NCBI GenBank assembly: GCA_964551475.1
Contig: CAZKCI010000117.1
Coordinates: 1 to 64,000 of the forward strand
Source: CAZKCI01 sp964551475
GTDB taxonomy: Bacteria > Auribacterota > Erginobacteria > Erginobacterales > CAZKCI01
Direction of reading: 5' to 3'
DNA length: 64,000 nucleotides
The notes below the pieces were generated by a model. That model saw only the letters and a program-made list of their open reading frames with translations. It was not told where the DNA came from and did no database searches. A program made the position numbers and the translations under genes. Within the stretch, counting starts at the first letter, position 1. Each line of letters starts with the position of its first letter. Shown here piece after piece: positions 33,967 to 42,024 of this stretch.

Positions 33967-35727
33967 ATGAAAGCGTCGGCGGCTATCGTCATCTGCCTCG
34001 CGGCGAACGCGTGCGTCCTCCTCTCCGCGCGGGCGGCCTCACCGGACGACGTTCTCGAAGAGATCCGTTTCCGGATCGAAGAGAAGGGCTGGCGCTTTCG
34101 CGTCGAGCGGAACCGTTTCCTGGAACAATCGCTCGCCCGCGCTGCCCCCGGCTCCCGTTTCGCCGGACCGATCCCCGCCCCCTCGGAAGATTTGGGCCCC
34201 CTGAAGCGTTTCCTCGGCCGGGTAAGCCTCCCTTCCCGCTTCGACTGGCGGGACCGCGACGGCCACAGCTACATCGGCCCCATCCGCGACCAGGAGCGCG
34301 AAGTCTGCTCTTCCTGTTACGCCTTCGGCGCCTGCGCCGCCGCCGAGGGGACCTATAACTTCGCCCGCGGCCTCTTCGACGGGAACTGCGCCGACTTCTC
34401 CGAATCCTTCGTGATGTGGTGCCTGGGTGTCTACGGCCCCTACGCCGCGGATATACACGGGTGCGCCTGCGGGGATGCACTCCGGGCGCTCCAGGCCTTC
34501 TGCCGCCAAGGGATCGTCTTCGAATCCTCATTCCCCTATCAGACCGACGATCCCGGCTCCTGCACCCACTGGAGCGACGAGACCGTCTCCTTCCAGTCCT
34601 GGCATTTCCTGCCGGAGAACGACATCGAGGCGATCAAGACTGCGATCATGACCTTCGGCGTGGTCCTGGCGGGCGTGAGAGAGGACGCGGCCTGGGACGC
34701 CTACGCCGGGGGGGTCTACGAGGACGAGGTGGAAGACTGCGTCAACGCCGAGGGAGCGATCGGCCACGCGGTCTCACTCGTCGGCTGGGACGACGAACCC
34801 CCCGAGGGGGGTTCGGGGTGCTGGATCCTCCGCAACCAGTACGGGACGGATTGGGGCGAGGGCGGCTACATGCGCATCTCCTATCTCTCGGCGTATGTCT
34901 CGTGCCGGGCCGCTTACCTCGTCTACCGCGATCCTCCCCTCGATTATCGCGTGATCGGCGGCGGCAATTACAACGGCGACATCTTCGGCCATGTCAACAT
35001 CGCCGTCTTCCGCCCCGCGACCGGCCTCTGGGCGGTCCGGGGGATCACCCGCTTCTTCTTCGGATCGTCCGGGGACATCCCCGCCCCGGGAGATTTCGAC
35101 GGCGACCGGACGACCGACGCCGCCGTCTTCCGCCCCGCCTCCGGCCTCTGGGCGGTCCGGGGGATCACCCGCGCCTATCTCGGGAGCACGGGAGACATAG
35201 CCGTTCCCGCCGATTATGCCGGCGAGGGGACCTGCTCGATCGGCGTCTTTCGCCCCGGCGCGGGGTTCTGGTCGGTCCGGGATTGGACACGGGCCCACTT
35301 CGGGATCATGACCGAGGCCGACTCCGACCTCCCCGTCCCCTTCGATTACGACCAGGACGGCGGGGCCGAGTTCGGCGTCTTCCGGGGGACGACGGGTCTC
35401 TGGGCCTTCTCCGGAGTCACCCGCTTCTATTTTGGGACCAGGGGCGATCAGCCGCAGGTCGGGATCGAGCAATCGTCGCCGGCCTTCCCCACGGCGGCGG
35501 TCTACCGGGCCGGTGAATGGGCGGTCCGGGGCGTCACAAGGTTCTCGCTGGGGTCTCCTGCCTTCGCGCCGGTGATGATCGCCGACGGCCCGTCCATCCC
35601 TCCCGATCCCCGGGTGACCGTCTACACTGTCTTCGATCCCGCGCAGGGTCTCTGGATACAGAAGAACGGCGGGCGGTTCTTCTTCGGAACGGCGGGGGAC
35701 GTTCCGGCGACAGGAGCAAAAAAATAG
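33967..35727 (+). CDS. Second exported papain-like cysteine protease with FG-GAP-like tail
   Basis: GAGGAGG lies directly before the ATG, and the signal peptide spans about residues 1-24. A possible propeptide region precedes the mature-domain start FDWRD (about 92). The C1A catalytic set is visible: Gln109 (IRDQE), Cys117 in SSCYAFGAC, His267 in GAIGHAVSLVGW and Asn290 in LRNQYG. Cysteines are plentiful. From about 325 the 48-residue repeats begin (IAVFRPATGLWAVRGITRFF), about five copies with the last ones degenerate. Unlike its relatives the protein ends in VPATGAKK, not TR. It is a distant paralogue of the protease at 20254-22041. Confidence 0.87.
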   Translation: MKASAAIVICLAANACVLLSARAASPDDVLEEIRFRIEEKGWRFRVERNRFLEQSLARAAPGSRFAGPIPAPSEDLGPLKRFLGRVSLPSRFDWRDRDGHSYIGPIRDQEREVCSSCYAFGACAAAEGTYNFARGLFDGNCADFSESFVMWCLGVYGPYAADIHGCACGDALRALQAFCRQGIVFESSFPYQTDDPGSCTHWSDETVSFQSWHFLPENDIEAIKTAIMTFGVVLAGVREDAAWDAYAGGVYEDEVEDCVNAEGAIGHAVSLVGWDDEPPEGGSGCWILRNQYGTDWGEGGYMRISYLSAYVSCRAAYLVYRDPPLDYRVIGGGNYNGDIFGHVNIAVFRPATGLWAVRGITRFFFGSSGDIPAPGDFDGDRTTDAAVFRPASGLWAVRGITRAYLGSTGDIAVPADYAGEGTCSIGVFRPGAGFWSVRDWTRAHFGIMTEADSDLPVPFDYDQDGGAEFGVFRGTTGLWAFSGVTRFYFGTRGDQPQVGIEQSSPAFPTAAVYRAGEWAVRGVTRFSLGSPAFAPVMIADGPSIPPDPRVTVYTVFDPAQGLWIQKNGGRFFFGTAGDVPATGAKK

Positions 35728-35736
35728 AAGGAGAGG

Positions 35737-35790
35737 TCCCGATAATCATCCCAAGGTGACTATCGGGATCTCCGCTTTGCTCCGACAGGG
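35737..35790. repeat. TCCCGATAATCA palindromic element
   Basis: TCCCGATAATCA and TGACTATCGGGA are followed by TCTCCGCTTTGCTCCGACAGG. The same palindrome and tail occur at 37899-37955 and 42025-42080. It begins 9 bp after the protease stop codon. Confidence 0.75.
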
Positions 35791-35931
35791 AATAGGCTGA
35801 GGGCTGAAGACTAAAGGAACCCGGCGGTATTTTCGGAATATATTTCCAAGATCTGCGACATATAGATTGAGAAGGATGGAACCGCTCGTCCGGAGATTGG
35901 CCCGCGGCAGACCGGAAAAGGCTGGTGAGCC

Positions 35932-36471
35932 ATGAACAGTCTCGTTCCATCGGAAAGCATCGAGAAAGCCATCCGCCTGGTGCGCGGGCATAAGGTCATG
36001 CTCGATTTCGATCTCGCCGTACTCTATGGAGTGACTACCCGCCATCTAAACCGTTGTGTGCGACGAAACGCGAGACGCTTCCCGCTGGATTTTATGTTTC
36101 AACTTGATGCGTAAGAGGTTGCGCATTTGATGTACCAAAACGGTACATCAAAAACCGGCCGCGGCGGACGCCGGAAACCGGTTTTAGCGTTCACGCAAGA
36201 AGGAGTGGCGATGCTCTCGAGCGTGTTGCACAGTCCGCGCGCGGTCAGGGTGAACATTGAAATCATGCGCGCATTTGTCCGGCTTCGGTCGTTGCTGGCC
36301 CTGCATACCGACCTCGCGAGGCGGCTGGATGAAATAGAGAGCCGCTATGACGGGCAGTTCCGAGTAGTATTTGAGGCGCTCCGGGAATTGATGACGCCGC
36401 CTGAACCGCCAAGGAGACAGATCGGCTTTAAGGTAAAAGAGAATGGCGCTCGCAAGAGATTGGAAGCTTGA
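35932..36471 (+). pseudogene. ORF6N-family protein interrupted by an in-frame TAA (possible recoding)
   Basis: The front half (residues 1-60: IEKAIRLVRGHKVMLDFDLA, RHLNRCVRRNARRFPLDFMFQL) is a typical ORF6N N-terminal domain. An in-frame TAA at 36112-36114 follows FMFQLDA. The same frame then continues as EVAHLMYQNGTSKTGRGGRR, FTQEGVAMLSSVL and RRQIGF, the normal rear half. In intact relatives this position is usually Glu or another polar residue. A perfect 11-bp-arm palindrome starts 11 nt after the stop. Because the paralogue at 37241 has TAG at the same codon, either both decayed at one site or the stop has a role (readthrough or two-part protein). A GGTGAG weak Shine-Dalgarno precedes the ATG. 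Confidence 0.7.
36126..36152. repeat. Perfect palindrome inside the second ORF6N gene
   Basis: TTTGATGTACC and GGTACATCAAA flank AAAAC. Compared with the first copy, arm positions that differ do so on both sides, so pairing is kept. Confidence 0.9.
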
Positions 36472-36494
36472 TATTCCAAAATGGAATATCAAGC
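36466..36494. repeat. Fourth perfect palindrome, at the end of the second ORF6N gene
   Basis: GCTTGATATTCCA and TGGAATATCAAGC flank AAA. It overlaps the stop codon of the ORF6N gene and would read LIFQNGISS, like the palindrome-coded LMYQNGTS of that gene. It lies 35 bp before the next gene. Confidence 0.9.
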
Positions 36495-36528
36495 GCGGGA
36501 AATTATTCGGTAGTGTGTAGCGTCGGCC

Positions 36529-37104
36529 ATGGGAATGACCATCCATTACCGGGGCTGTCTGAAGAACATCGACCTGATCGGCCAGCTGGTCGACGAGGTC
36601 GAGGACATCGCGAAGAGCCTGGGCTGGACGACCCAGCGTCTGGACGGCGATCTCATGCGCGAAAATACCGCGCGACTTGTCCACACCCCCAAAGGAGCGA
36701 CAATCACCGGCTATCTTCCCATCCGTGGAGTCTGCCTCGCGCCCGGGAGGGGCTGTGAGGGGATCGATCTCTTTTTCGACCGCTGGGGCTGGCTGGCCTC
36801 CCCTTTGACCATGGCCCTCGCCGATCCCTTGCAGTCCGAATATCCCTATCTCTGGGTGAAGACGCAATTCGCCGGCCCGGATGTCCACATCGCCATCGTC
36901 AAGCTCCTGAAGTACCTCGAGAATAAATACTTCGAGTGCTTCGAGGTCATGGACGAGGGCGACTATTGGCAGACGGGGAATGCCGTCCTCCTGAAGAAGA
37001 AGATGGAGTTCCTGGACGGCAAGATCGAGGAGGTGGGGAAGGCCCTCTCTGCCGCCGCCGCCAGACCTTCCGCCCGACGCCTCCTCCCATCAACTCGCCG
37101 ATGA
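36529..37104 (+). CDS. Conserved hypothetical cytoplasmic protein
   Basis: This 191-residue protein starts MGMTIHYRGCLKNIDLIGQL and has no signal peptide or membrane helix. It contains GITLAP-like RGVCLAPGRGCEGIDLFFDR (about 66-85), a Trp/Tyr-rich middle and a helical end LLKKKMEFLDGKIEEVGKAL. I believe similar small proteins of unknown function exist in diverse bacteria, but I cannot name a family. A second ATG two codons later (36535) is possible and no strong ribosome binding site is visible. It stands between two ORF6N genes, with a palindrome just upstream that could act as its operator. Confidence 0.6.
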   Translation: MGMTIHYRGCLKNIDLIGQLVDEVEDIAKSLGWTTQRLDGDLMRENTARLVHTPKGATITGYLPIRGVCLAPGRGCEGIDLFFDRWGWLASPLTMALADPLQSEYPYLWVKTQFAGPDVHIAIVKLLKYLENKYFECFEVMDEGDYWQTGNAVLLKKKMEFLDGKIEEVGKALSAAAARPSARRLLPSTRR

Positions 37105-37240
37105 GATCGAACGGATTCTCGGAGAAAGGTTCGAGTGAAATGAACCAGGAAACTTGCCGTGCGAGAGGGACGAGCATTTTTGACCGGTTGTCAGGAAATT
37201 ATAAAAAGGGCCGGTCGACAAATTTGAAGATCGCTACGCT

Positions 37241-37801
37241 ATGAGCAAGGAGCTAATACCGATCGAGAGGATCGAGCAGAAAATCTTCCTTTTGCGCGGG
37301 CAGAAGGTGATGCTGAGTCCCGATCTGGCGAAGCTCTACGGAATCGAACCCAAAGTCCTCATCCAGGCCGTTAAAAGAAACGCGGAACGGTTCCCATCAG
37401 ACTTTATGTTTCAGCTTGCGCCGTAGGAGGTTGTAATCTTGAAGTCACAATTTGTGACTTCAAATTGGGGTGGCATGCGCAGAGCCAGACCGTACGCTTT
37501 CACCGAACAGGGTGTGGCCATGTTGTCGAGCGTGTTGAATAGCCCGCGCGCCATTCAGGTGAACATTACCATCATGCGAGCTTTCGTTAAACTTCGCCAT
37601 ATATTGGCCACGCACGCCGACCTGGCGCGAAAACTGGACGAGATGGAGAGCAAATATGACGATCGGTTTCGCGTCGTTTTTGACGCCTTGCGCCGTTTGA
37701 TGAATCCGCGATGCCGGCCGCGTAGGCGGATCGGCTTCACTGTGCGCGAGCAACGCGCCTTGTACCGGGCAGGAACGGCGCACGGGAGACTCGCTCAATA
37801 A
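37241..37801 (+). pseudogene. ORF6N-family protein interrupted by an in-frame TAG (possible recoding)
   Basis: The front half reads IERIEQKIFLLRGQKVMLSP and FPSDFMFQLAP, then TAG at 37424-37426. The frame continues EVVILKSQFVTSNWGGMRR, FTEQGVAMLSSVLNSPRA, and ends with RRRIGFTVREQRAL. Joined, this is a complete ORF6N protein of about 186 residues. The stop falls at the same alignment column as the TAA of the 35932 paralogue but uses a different codon, so it is not a shared inherited stop unless changed later. A perfect 12-bp-arm palindrome begins 12 nt after it. No convincing Shine-Dalgarno is seen at either half. Confidence 0.7.
37439..37463. repeat. Perfect palindrome inside the third ORF6N gene
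   Basis: TTGAAGTCACAA and TTGTGACTTCAA flank a single T. The arm sequence is unlike the other copies beyond TTGA, yet the symmetry is perfect. Confidence 0.9.
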
Positions 37802-37861
37802 TCCTTTGCCAGGGCTCCGACCTTTGTCCCGATTGCTGAGGACGAGGCGAGAAAAAGGAGG

Positions 37862-38053
37862 AGGGGGGACGGTGTGAAATTGTTAAGTTCAGGAAGGGTC
37901 CCGATAATCACATCAAGGTGATTATCAGGATCTTCGCTTCGCTCTGACAGGCGAGAAGGGGGAATCACAAATCACAATATACAAACCGGCAATGGCCGGC
38001 GGAAAAGCACGAAAAACAGGAGCATAGCGCGCCCGGATGCAGTCCGGGCTGAC
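37862..38053. repeat. TCCCGATAATCAC element and REP-like palindrome
   Basis: A GGGGGGACGGTGTGAAATTG motif (37862) is followed by TCCCGATAATCAC/GTGATTATCAGGA (37899-37930) with its tail to 37955, then GCCCGGATGCAGTCCGGGC (38031-38049). No gene is seen between 37802 and 38082. Confidence 0.7.
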
Positions 38054-38082
38054 AAGGCGAAGGAATCATAGGGGAGGCGGAT

Positions 38083-38541
38083 ATGTATGCGGATTTGCTA
38101 AAAGAGATTTACTTCAGGGAGAGGCAGAAATTGGAGGGGATGAGGATCTGCCAGCAGGAAGCGAAGATGCGCATGCTCCGCTTGCTCGGCGAGGTGACCG
38201 ACCAGGTGCAAGGAGTCCTCACCCTGGGGGAGATCGAGGGCCGAAACGACATTCACGAAGTCGTCAAAGAACAGTTGCTGAGGATACAGGAAAACGCCAA
38301 TCAGATCGAGGAACGCCTGGAGACAATTGCCGACGAGGAGCGGGAGGTTCTTGCCAAGGCGGTGGAGGTCGAGGCGAAAAATATCGACTACTCGCCATCC
38401 GAATATGCCGATTATCTCTATCAGTTGGAAAAAGTTTACGCCCTGGAGACGGCGCTCACGGAAGAGAAGCTGTTTCCCGAGGCCGTATATGCCGAGATGT
38501 CGGAACGGGAACGCCCTCAAACCGGCGAGAAAGCTGAATGA
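38083..38541 (+). CDS. Small coiled-coil protein of unknown function
   Basis: GGGGAGGCGG precedes the ATG. The 152-residue protein is highly charged and almost wholly helical, with heptad-like segments between residues 10 and 110 (EVVKEQLLRIQENANQIEER, LETIADEEREVLAKAVEVEA) and no membrane segment. I cannot assign a family. It is followed by an intergenic heptad-repeat tract and then two membrane-protein genes; whether they share a transcript is unclear because 248 bp of repeat separates them. Confidence 0.6.
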   Translation: MYADLLKEIYFRERQKLEGMRICQQEAKMRMLRLLGEVTDQVQGVLTLGEIEGRNDIHEVVKEQLLRIQENANQIEERLETIADEEREVLAKAVEVEAKNIDYSPSEYADYLYQLEKVYALETALTEEKLFPEAVYAEMSERERPQTGEKAE

Positions 38542-38552
38542 GGGGAAACTAA

Positions 38553-38665
38553 TAAGTCAGAAGTAAGAAGTAAGAAAAATGCCGATCAGGCAGAAGTAAG
38601 AAGGCAGAAGCAAGAAGTAAGAAGACAACCGATCGGGCAGAAGGCAGAAGTAAAAAGACGCACAA
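38553..38665. repeat. AGAAGTA / CAGAAGT heptad tract
   Basis: Repeated AAGTAAG, AGAAGTA and GCAGAAG units with period 7 run through this interval, interspersed twice with a CCGATC(A/G)GGCAGAAG phrase. It resembles in style the heptad arrays of the first 13 kb. Confidence 0.8.
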
Positions 38666-38789
38666 GATCGGCATACCGCAACTCACAAAGAACAAATCGC
38701 AAGCAAAATACAAAACAAACAATATGCAAACAAGCAGAGGCCGGCGGAGAAGAAGGATCTCCGCTCCGACAGGAGAGACAGAAAATAAT

Positions 38790-39149
38790 ATGGAATCGCA
38801 GGGAAAAAGCCGCTGGCTCGCCATCGTATCGACAATTTCCTGGGTTTGGGGCGCGATCTTGGCCTTGATTTCGATCTCTCTTTTCGTCCCCATGCTGGCC
38901 GGAAGTATTCCCGCTACGGGTCCGGACCTTGTTTTCGCTCTAACGCCATTGCTCCTCGCCGTTTTTGCGGGGGTTAACGGCATAGGCCTTCGACGCCAAC
39001 GAAAACCATATTATGTGATCGCTATCGTTACGACCCTCGCAACGATTGTTCTCCTCTATTTCTTAAGGGTGGGCTTAAGCCTACCAGGGATTTTCTTGAA
39101 TATATGCATTTTGGGAGTCGTTTTGGCCAATACCAAGCGGTTTTCATAG
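38790..39149 (+). CDS. Small membrane protein, three or four helices
   Basis: The start at 38790 is preferred (MESQGKSRWLAIVS); an upstream ATG at 38724 would add a very basic repeat-derived extension. The 119 residues contain hydrophobic segments at about 8-32, 45-62, 72-91 and 95-113 (for example VSTISWVWGAILALISISLF and IVTTLATIVLLYFL). It has no recognisable domain and is unassigned. AGGAGAG lies about 12 bp before the start. The downstream membrane-protein gene follows after 15 bp, so the two probably form an operon. Confidence 0.6.
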   Translation: MESQGKSRWLAIVSTISWVWGAILALISISLFVPMLAGSIPATGPDLVFALTPLLLAVFAGVNGIGLRRQRKPYYVIAIVTTLATIVLLYFLRVGLSLPGIFLNICILGVVLANTKRFS

Positions 39150-39164
39150 AACTCGAGGAAAAAT

Positions 39165-40190
39165 ATGAAAAGCAGTCCGAGCATTGAATCCCTGCCGACG
39201 ATTCAGGCCGGCAAGCAAGAGATCCCGGCTTCGAAATTCGGCGGCAGACGGCTGATAGCTCTTCTCGTCGTCTGTCTGGGAATGCTGGTCTATGGGTTTT
39301 TCTCGCGGCACGGTTTGTTAACTCGCAGTCCGGCATTCCTGGCAGGCAGATATCTGGCAACCGCCCTGCTCGTTTGGGTTGTTTTCTATGCCCTATTTAC
39401 CCGGAAGCGCGGTGTCATGATCAACGCCGTCGCGTTTGGTGCAATCTATGGATCACTATTCTTGGGAGGCCTGCTCGGCAATTTTCGGCAGAAGCAACAA
39501 ACTGTAGCGCTGCTCGACTGGATGCAGCAGGAGTTGGAGCGCGCGAAAAATAATTTGGCAGTTCCCGGCGAGGTTCCGCCGCGGAGTGAAAGCAACCCCG
39601 CCACCGCTTTGCGTTCGAAAGGGGAATTTGGCGAAATGGAACAGTGGGGAAAGGAATATATAGATCGGTCGATCGCCCAAAGAAACGACTACGTTTCGGA
39701 ATTGTCGGCGATAGGGTGGGATTCGATCTTGAATGCGCAACGATTGAAAAATGACGCGAGTCTCTCGGAAAGCAAGATGATAATCGAAAAGGCCACGGCG
39801 GTCGTCGATAAATACGCCCAGAAGTCCAAGGAATTATTCCGAAACAACCGGGCGCGCATTAATACCCTGGCCATGTCGGAAGCGACCCGAAAAGCAGCGC
39901 TGGCCGGCTTTGATTCCACCAATTCGGAAGCTCAAATTGATGAAAAATGGAAACTCGAAAAGCAGGTGATTCTCCAATTCGGAAATATTATTAAGCTCCT
40001 CTCATCCAGCCGGGGATGGACGATCGAGGGCGACAAGATTCTCTTCGATAACGATTCGGACCTGGCCCTATTCAACGCCTGCATGCAGGAGATTCAACAG
40101 ATTGGACAACAGCAAGATCAGATGCAGGAAAGAGACTTTGCCAAGGCGAATGAGAATCTCGAGAAATTCAAGAATGTGCTTGGACGCTGA
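39165..40190 (+). CDS. Membrane protein with long cytoplasmic or periplasmic helical domain
   Basis: GAGGAAAA precedes the ATG. Three hydrophobic segments occur at about residues 28-45, 59-77 and 85-103 (LIALLVVCLGMLVYGFF, ATALLVWVVFYALF, VAFGAIYGSLFLGGLL). The remaining 235 residues are soluble, charged and mostly helical, with coiled-coil-like stretches (LLDWMQQELERAKNNLAV, and the end NENLEKFKNVL). I do not recognise a family. Spacing of 15 bp to the upstream small membrane protein suggests co-expression. GC content is lower than in the T2SS region, which fits the accessory character of this part. Confidence 0.6.
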   Translation: MKSSPSIESLPTIQAGKQEIPASKFGGRRLIALLVVCLGMLVYGFFSRHGLLTRSPAFLAGRYLATALLVWVVFYALFTRKRGVMINAVAFGAIYGSLFLGGLLGNFRQKQQTVALLDWMQQELERAKNNLAVPGEVPPRSESNPATALRSKGEFGEMEQWGKEYIDRSIAQRNDYVSELSAIGWDSILNAQRLKNDASLSESKMIIEKATAVVDKYAQKSKELFRNNRARINTLAMSEATRKAALAGFDSTNSEAQIDEKWKLEKQVILQFGNIIKLLSSSRGWTIEGDKILFDNDSDLALFNACMQEIQQIGQQQDQMQERDFAKANENLEKFKNVLGR

Positions 40191-40529
40191 GAGCTGAGGA
40201 TTGAAGGCTGAAGACTGAGAGAGAAGGCGGGAGGGACGGAAGAAGCCCGAATAGGAATCGCCCGGACGCAGTCCGGGCCTACAAACGAGAACGTCGTCCC
40301 GGGCATGCCCGCCGCACCGCGTAGCGTGAAGGCGGGAGGCCCCGATCTTTGTATGCAGGTAATGGAAATCGGGGCAGGCGGGGGCGACGCTACAACACGA
40401 TAAAAAATAAGATTACCGATTATAGATTATAGGCAACAACGATAGCCTGGCTAAAACGCCGCCTCGCACTTGTCCTCCGTAGCCCGAAGGGCGGAGGGGG
40501 AGAGGCGGCCTACAGCGGGTGGTTTGGAT
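40191..40529. repeat. Intergenic region with a REP palindrome
   Basis: GCCCGGACGCAGTCCGGGCCTAC (40260-40282) is a GTAG-type REP in reverse orientation. A GTAGCGTGAAGGCGGG segment and an AT-rich stretch (40400-40440) follow. No gene is supported in these 339 bp. Confidence 0.65.
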
Positions 40530-42023
40530 ATGGCCTTGACGATAAACATCACTGCTTCGATGCTGTATAACCTGGTGCAGTGCCCCCGGCGTTTCACCCT
40601 CGACCTTTTTGGCGATCCCAAGCAGAAGGACCCGGTCAGCCCCTTTGTCCAGCTCCTCTGGGAGAAGGGGAACGCCTACGAAGAGGAGGTCATCAAGGGG
40701 CTCAAAATCCCTTTCACCAATCTCCGGATTCAGGACGACAGGGAGAGGGAACGGCTGACTGTAGAGGCGATTTCGCGGGGGGACGAGCTGATCTACGGGG
40801 GGCGGTTGTCCGCGGGGGACCTCCTGGGCGAGCCCGACCTGATCAGAAAGTCGCCCGGCGGCTACGTCGCCGGGGACATCAAGAGCGGAGCGGGGCGGAC
40901 GGGGGTGACCGAGGAGAGCGAGGGCAGGCCCAAGGAGCACTACGCCGTCCAGCTCGCTCTCTACACCGACATCCTCGAGAAGAATGGTTTTTCGCCCGGC
41001 CGCGTCCCCTACGTCTTGGACGCGAATGGCGAGGAGGTCCCTTACGATCTGGATTCCGACCTACGCAAGGACCAGACCCTCTGGGACGCCTATCAGGCCG
41101 CCCTCGCTCTGGCGCGCGACCTTGCCGCGAAGAAAGCCCGCTCCACGCCCGCGCTGACCGCGATCTGCAAGCTCTGCCACTGGCGGTCATTCTGCCTGCG
41201 CCAAATGGAGAAGGCGGACGACCTCACGCTGATCCCCGAACTCGGCCGCTCCCGCCGCGACGCCCTGATCTCCCGTGTCCGCACCGTAGAAGACCTGGCG
41301 AAGATGGACGTCGAGGGGCTGATGGTCGGGAAGAAAACGGCGATCAAGGGTATCGGCCCCGATACGCTCCGCAAGTTCAAGGCGCGGGCGATCCTTCAGA
41401 AGACCCCGGGGGCGAAGCCCTATCTCAAGCAACCCCTGAACCTGCCCGTTTCCGGCCGCGAGTTGTTCTTTGACATCGAGGCGGACCCGATGCACGACAT
41501 CTGTTACCTCCACGGTTTCCTCGAACGGGAGGGAGGGGAAGAGAGCTATTCGGCTTTCCTGGCGGAAAAGCCCTCGGCGGAAGAGGAAGAAAGGGCCTTC
41601 CAGGAAGCCTGGCGGTTTATCCGGGCGCGCCCGCCGTGCGTGATCTACTACTACTCGCCTTACGAACGGACGTATTGGCGCAAGCTGCGGAAGAAATACC
41701 CCAAGGTTTTGTCGGAGTCTGAAGTCGAAGGATTGTTCGATCCCAATACCTCGATTGACTTGTATAAAGATGTGATTCGATCCAAGACTGAGTGGCCGAC
41801 CAGGGATTACTCAGTCAAGACACTGGCGAAATTCCTCGGATTCAAATGGCGCGACATGAGCCCCTCGGGCGCCGAATCGATCGAGTGGTACAACCGGTGG
41901 ACAGAAACCGGCGACCCCGCCCTCCGGGACCGGATTCTTCAATACAACGAGGACGACTGCGCCGCGATGAGGGTTCTGTTGGATGGACTCAGGGAGATGA
42001 AAGATACAGGGAAGGCAGGATAG
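40530..42023 (+). CDS. TM0106-family RecB-like nuclease with Fe-S cysteines and RNase H-like domain
   Basis: The start at 40530 is preferred (MALTINITASMLYNLVQCPR). The N-terminal half is a PD-(D/E)XK nuclease: LLGEPDLIRK and GGYVAGDIKSG carry the acidic residues and Lys. Four cysteines, one near residue 18 and three in CKLCHWRSFC (about 214-223), have the spacing of Cas4/AddB-type 4Fe-4S nucleases. A helix-hairpin-helix-like LISRVRTVEDLAKM..IKGIGPDTL follows. The C-terminal half has an RNase H-like exonuclease fold starting LFFDIEADPM and ending YNEDDCAAMRVL. This is the usual layout of the TM0106 family, predicted to work in DNA repair or end processing. Confidence 0.85.
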   Translation: MALTINITASMLYNLVQCPRRFTLDLFGDPKQKDPVSPFVQLLWEKGNAYEEEVIKGLKIPFTNLRIQDDRERERLTVEAISRGDELIYGGRLSAGDLLGEPDLIRKSPGGYVAGDIKSGAGRTGVTEESEGRPKEHYAVQLALYTDILEKNGFSPGRVPYVLDANGEEVPYDLDSDLRKDQTLWDAYQAALALARDLAAKKARSTPALTAICKLCHWRSFCLRQMEKADDLTLIPELGRSRRDALISRVRTVEDLAKMDVEGLMVGKKTAIKGIGPDTLRKFKARAILQKTPGAKPYLKQPLNLPVSGRELFFDIEADPMHDICYLHGFLEREGGEESYSAFLAEKPSAEEEERAFQEAWRFIRARPPCVIYYYSPYERTYWRKLRKKYPKVLSESEVEGLFDPNTSIDLYKDVIRSKTEWPTRDYSVKTLAKFLGFKWRDMSPSGAESIEWYNRWTETGDPALRDRILQYNEDDCAAMRVLLDGLREMKDTGKAG

Positions 42024-42024
42024 G

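Noticed and set aside
36112..37426. Selenocysteine or an alternative genetic code to explain the ORF6N stops
   Set aside because: The stops are TAA and TAG, not TGA, and dozens of other genes in the window end normally at each of the three stop codons, so neither selenocysteine nor a reassigned code fits.
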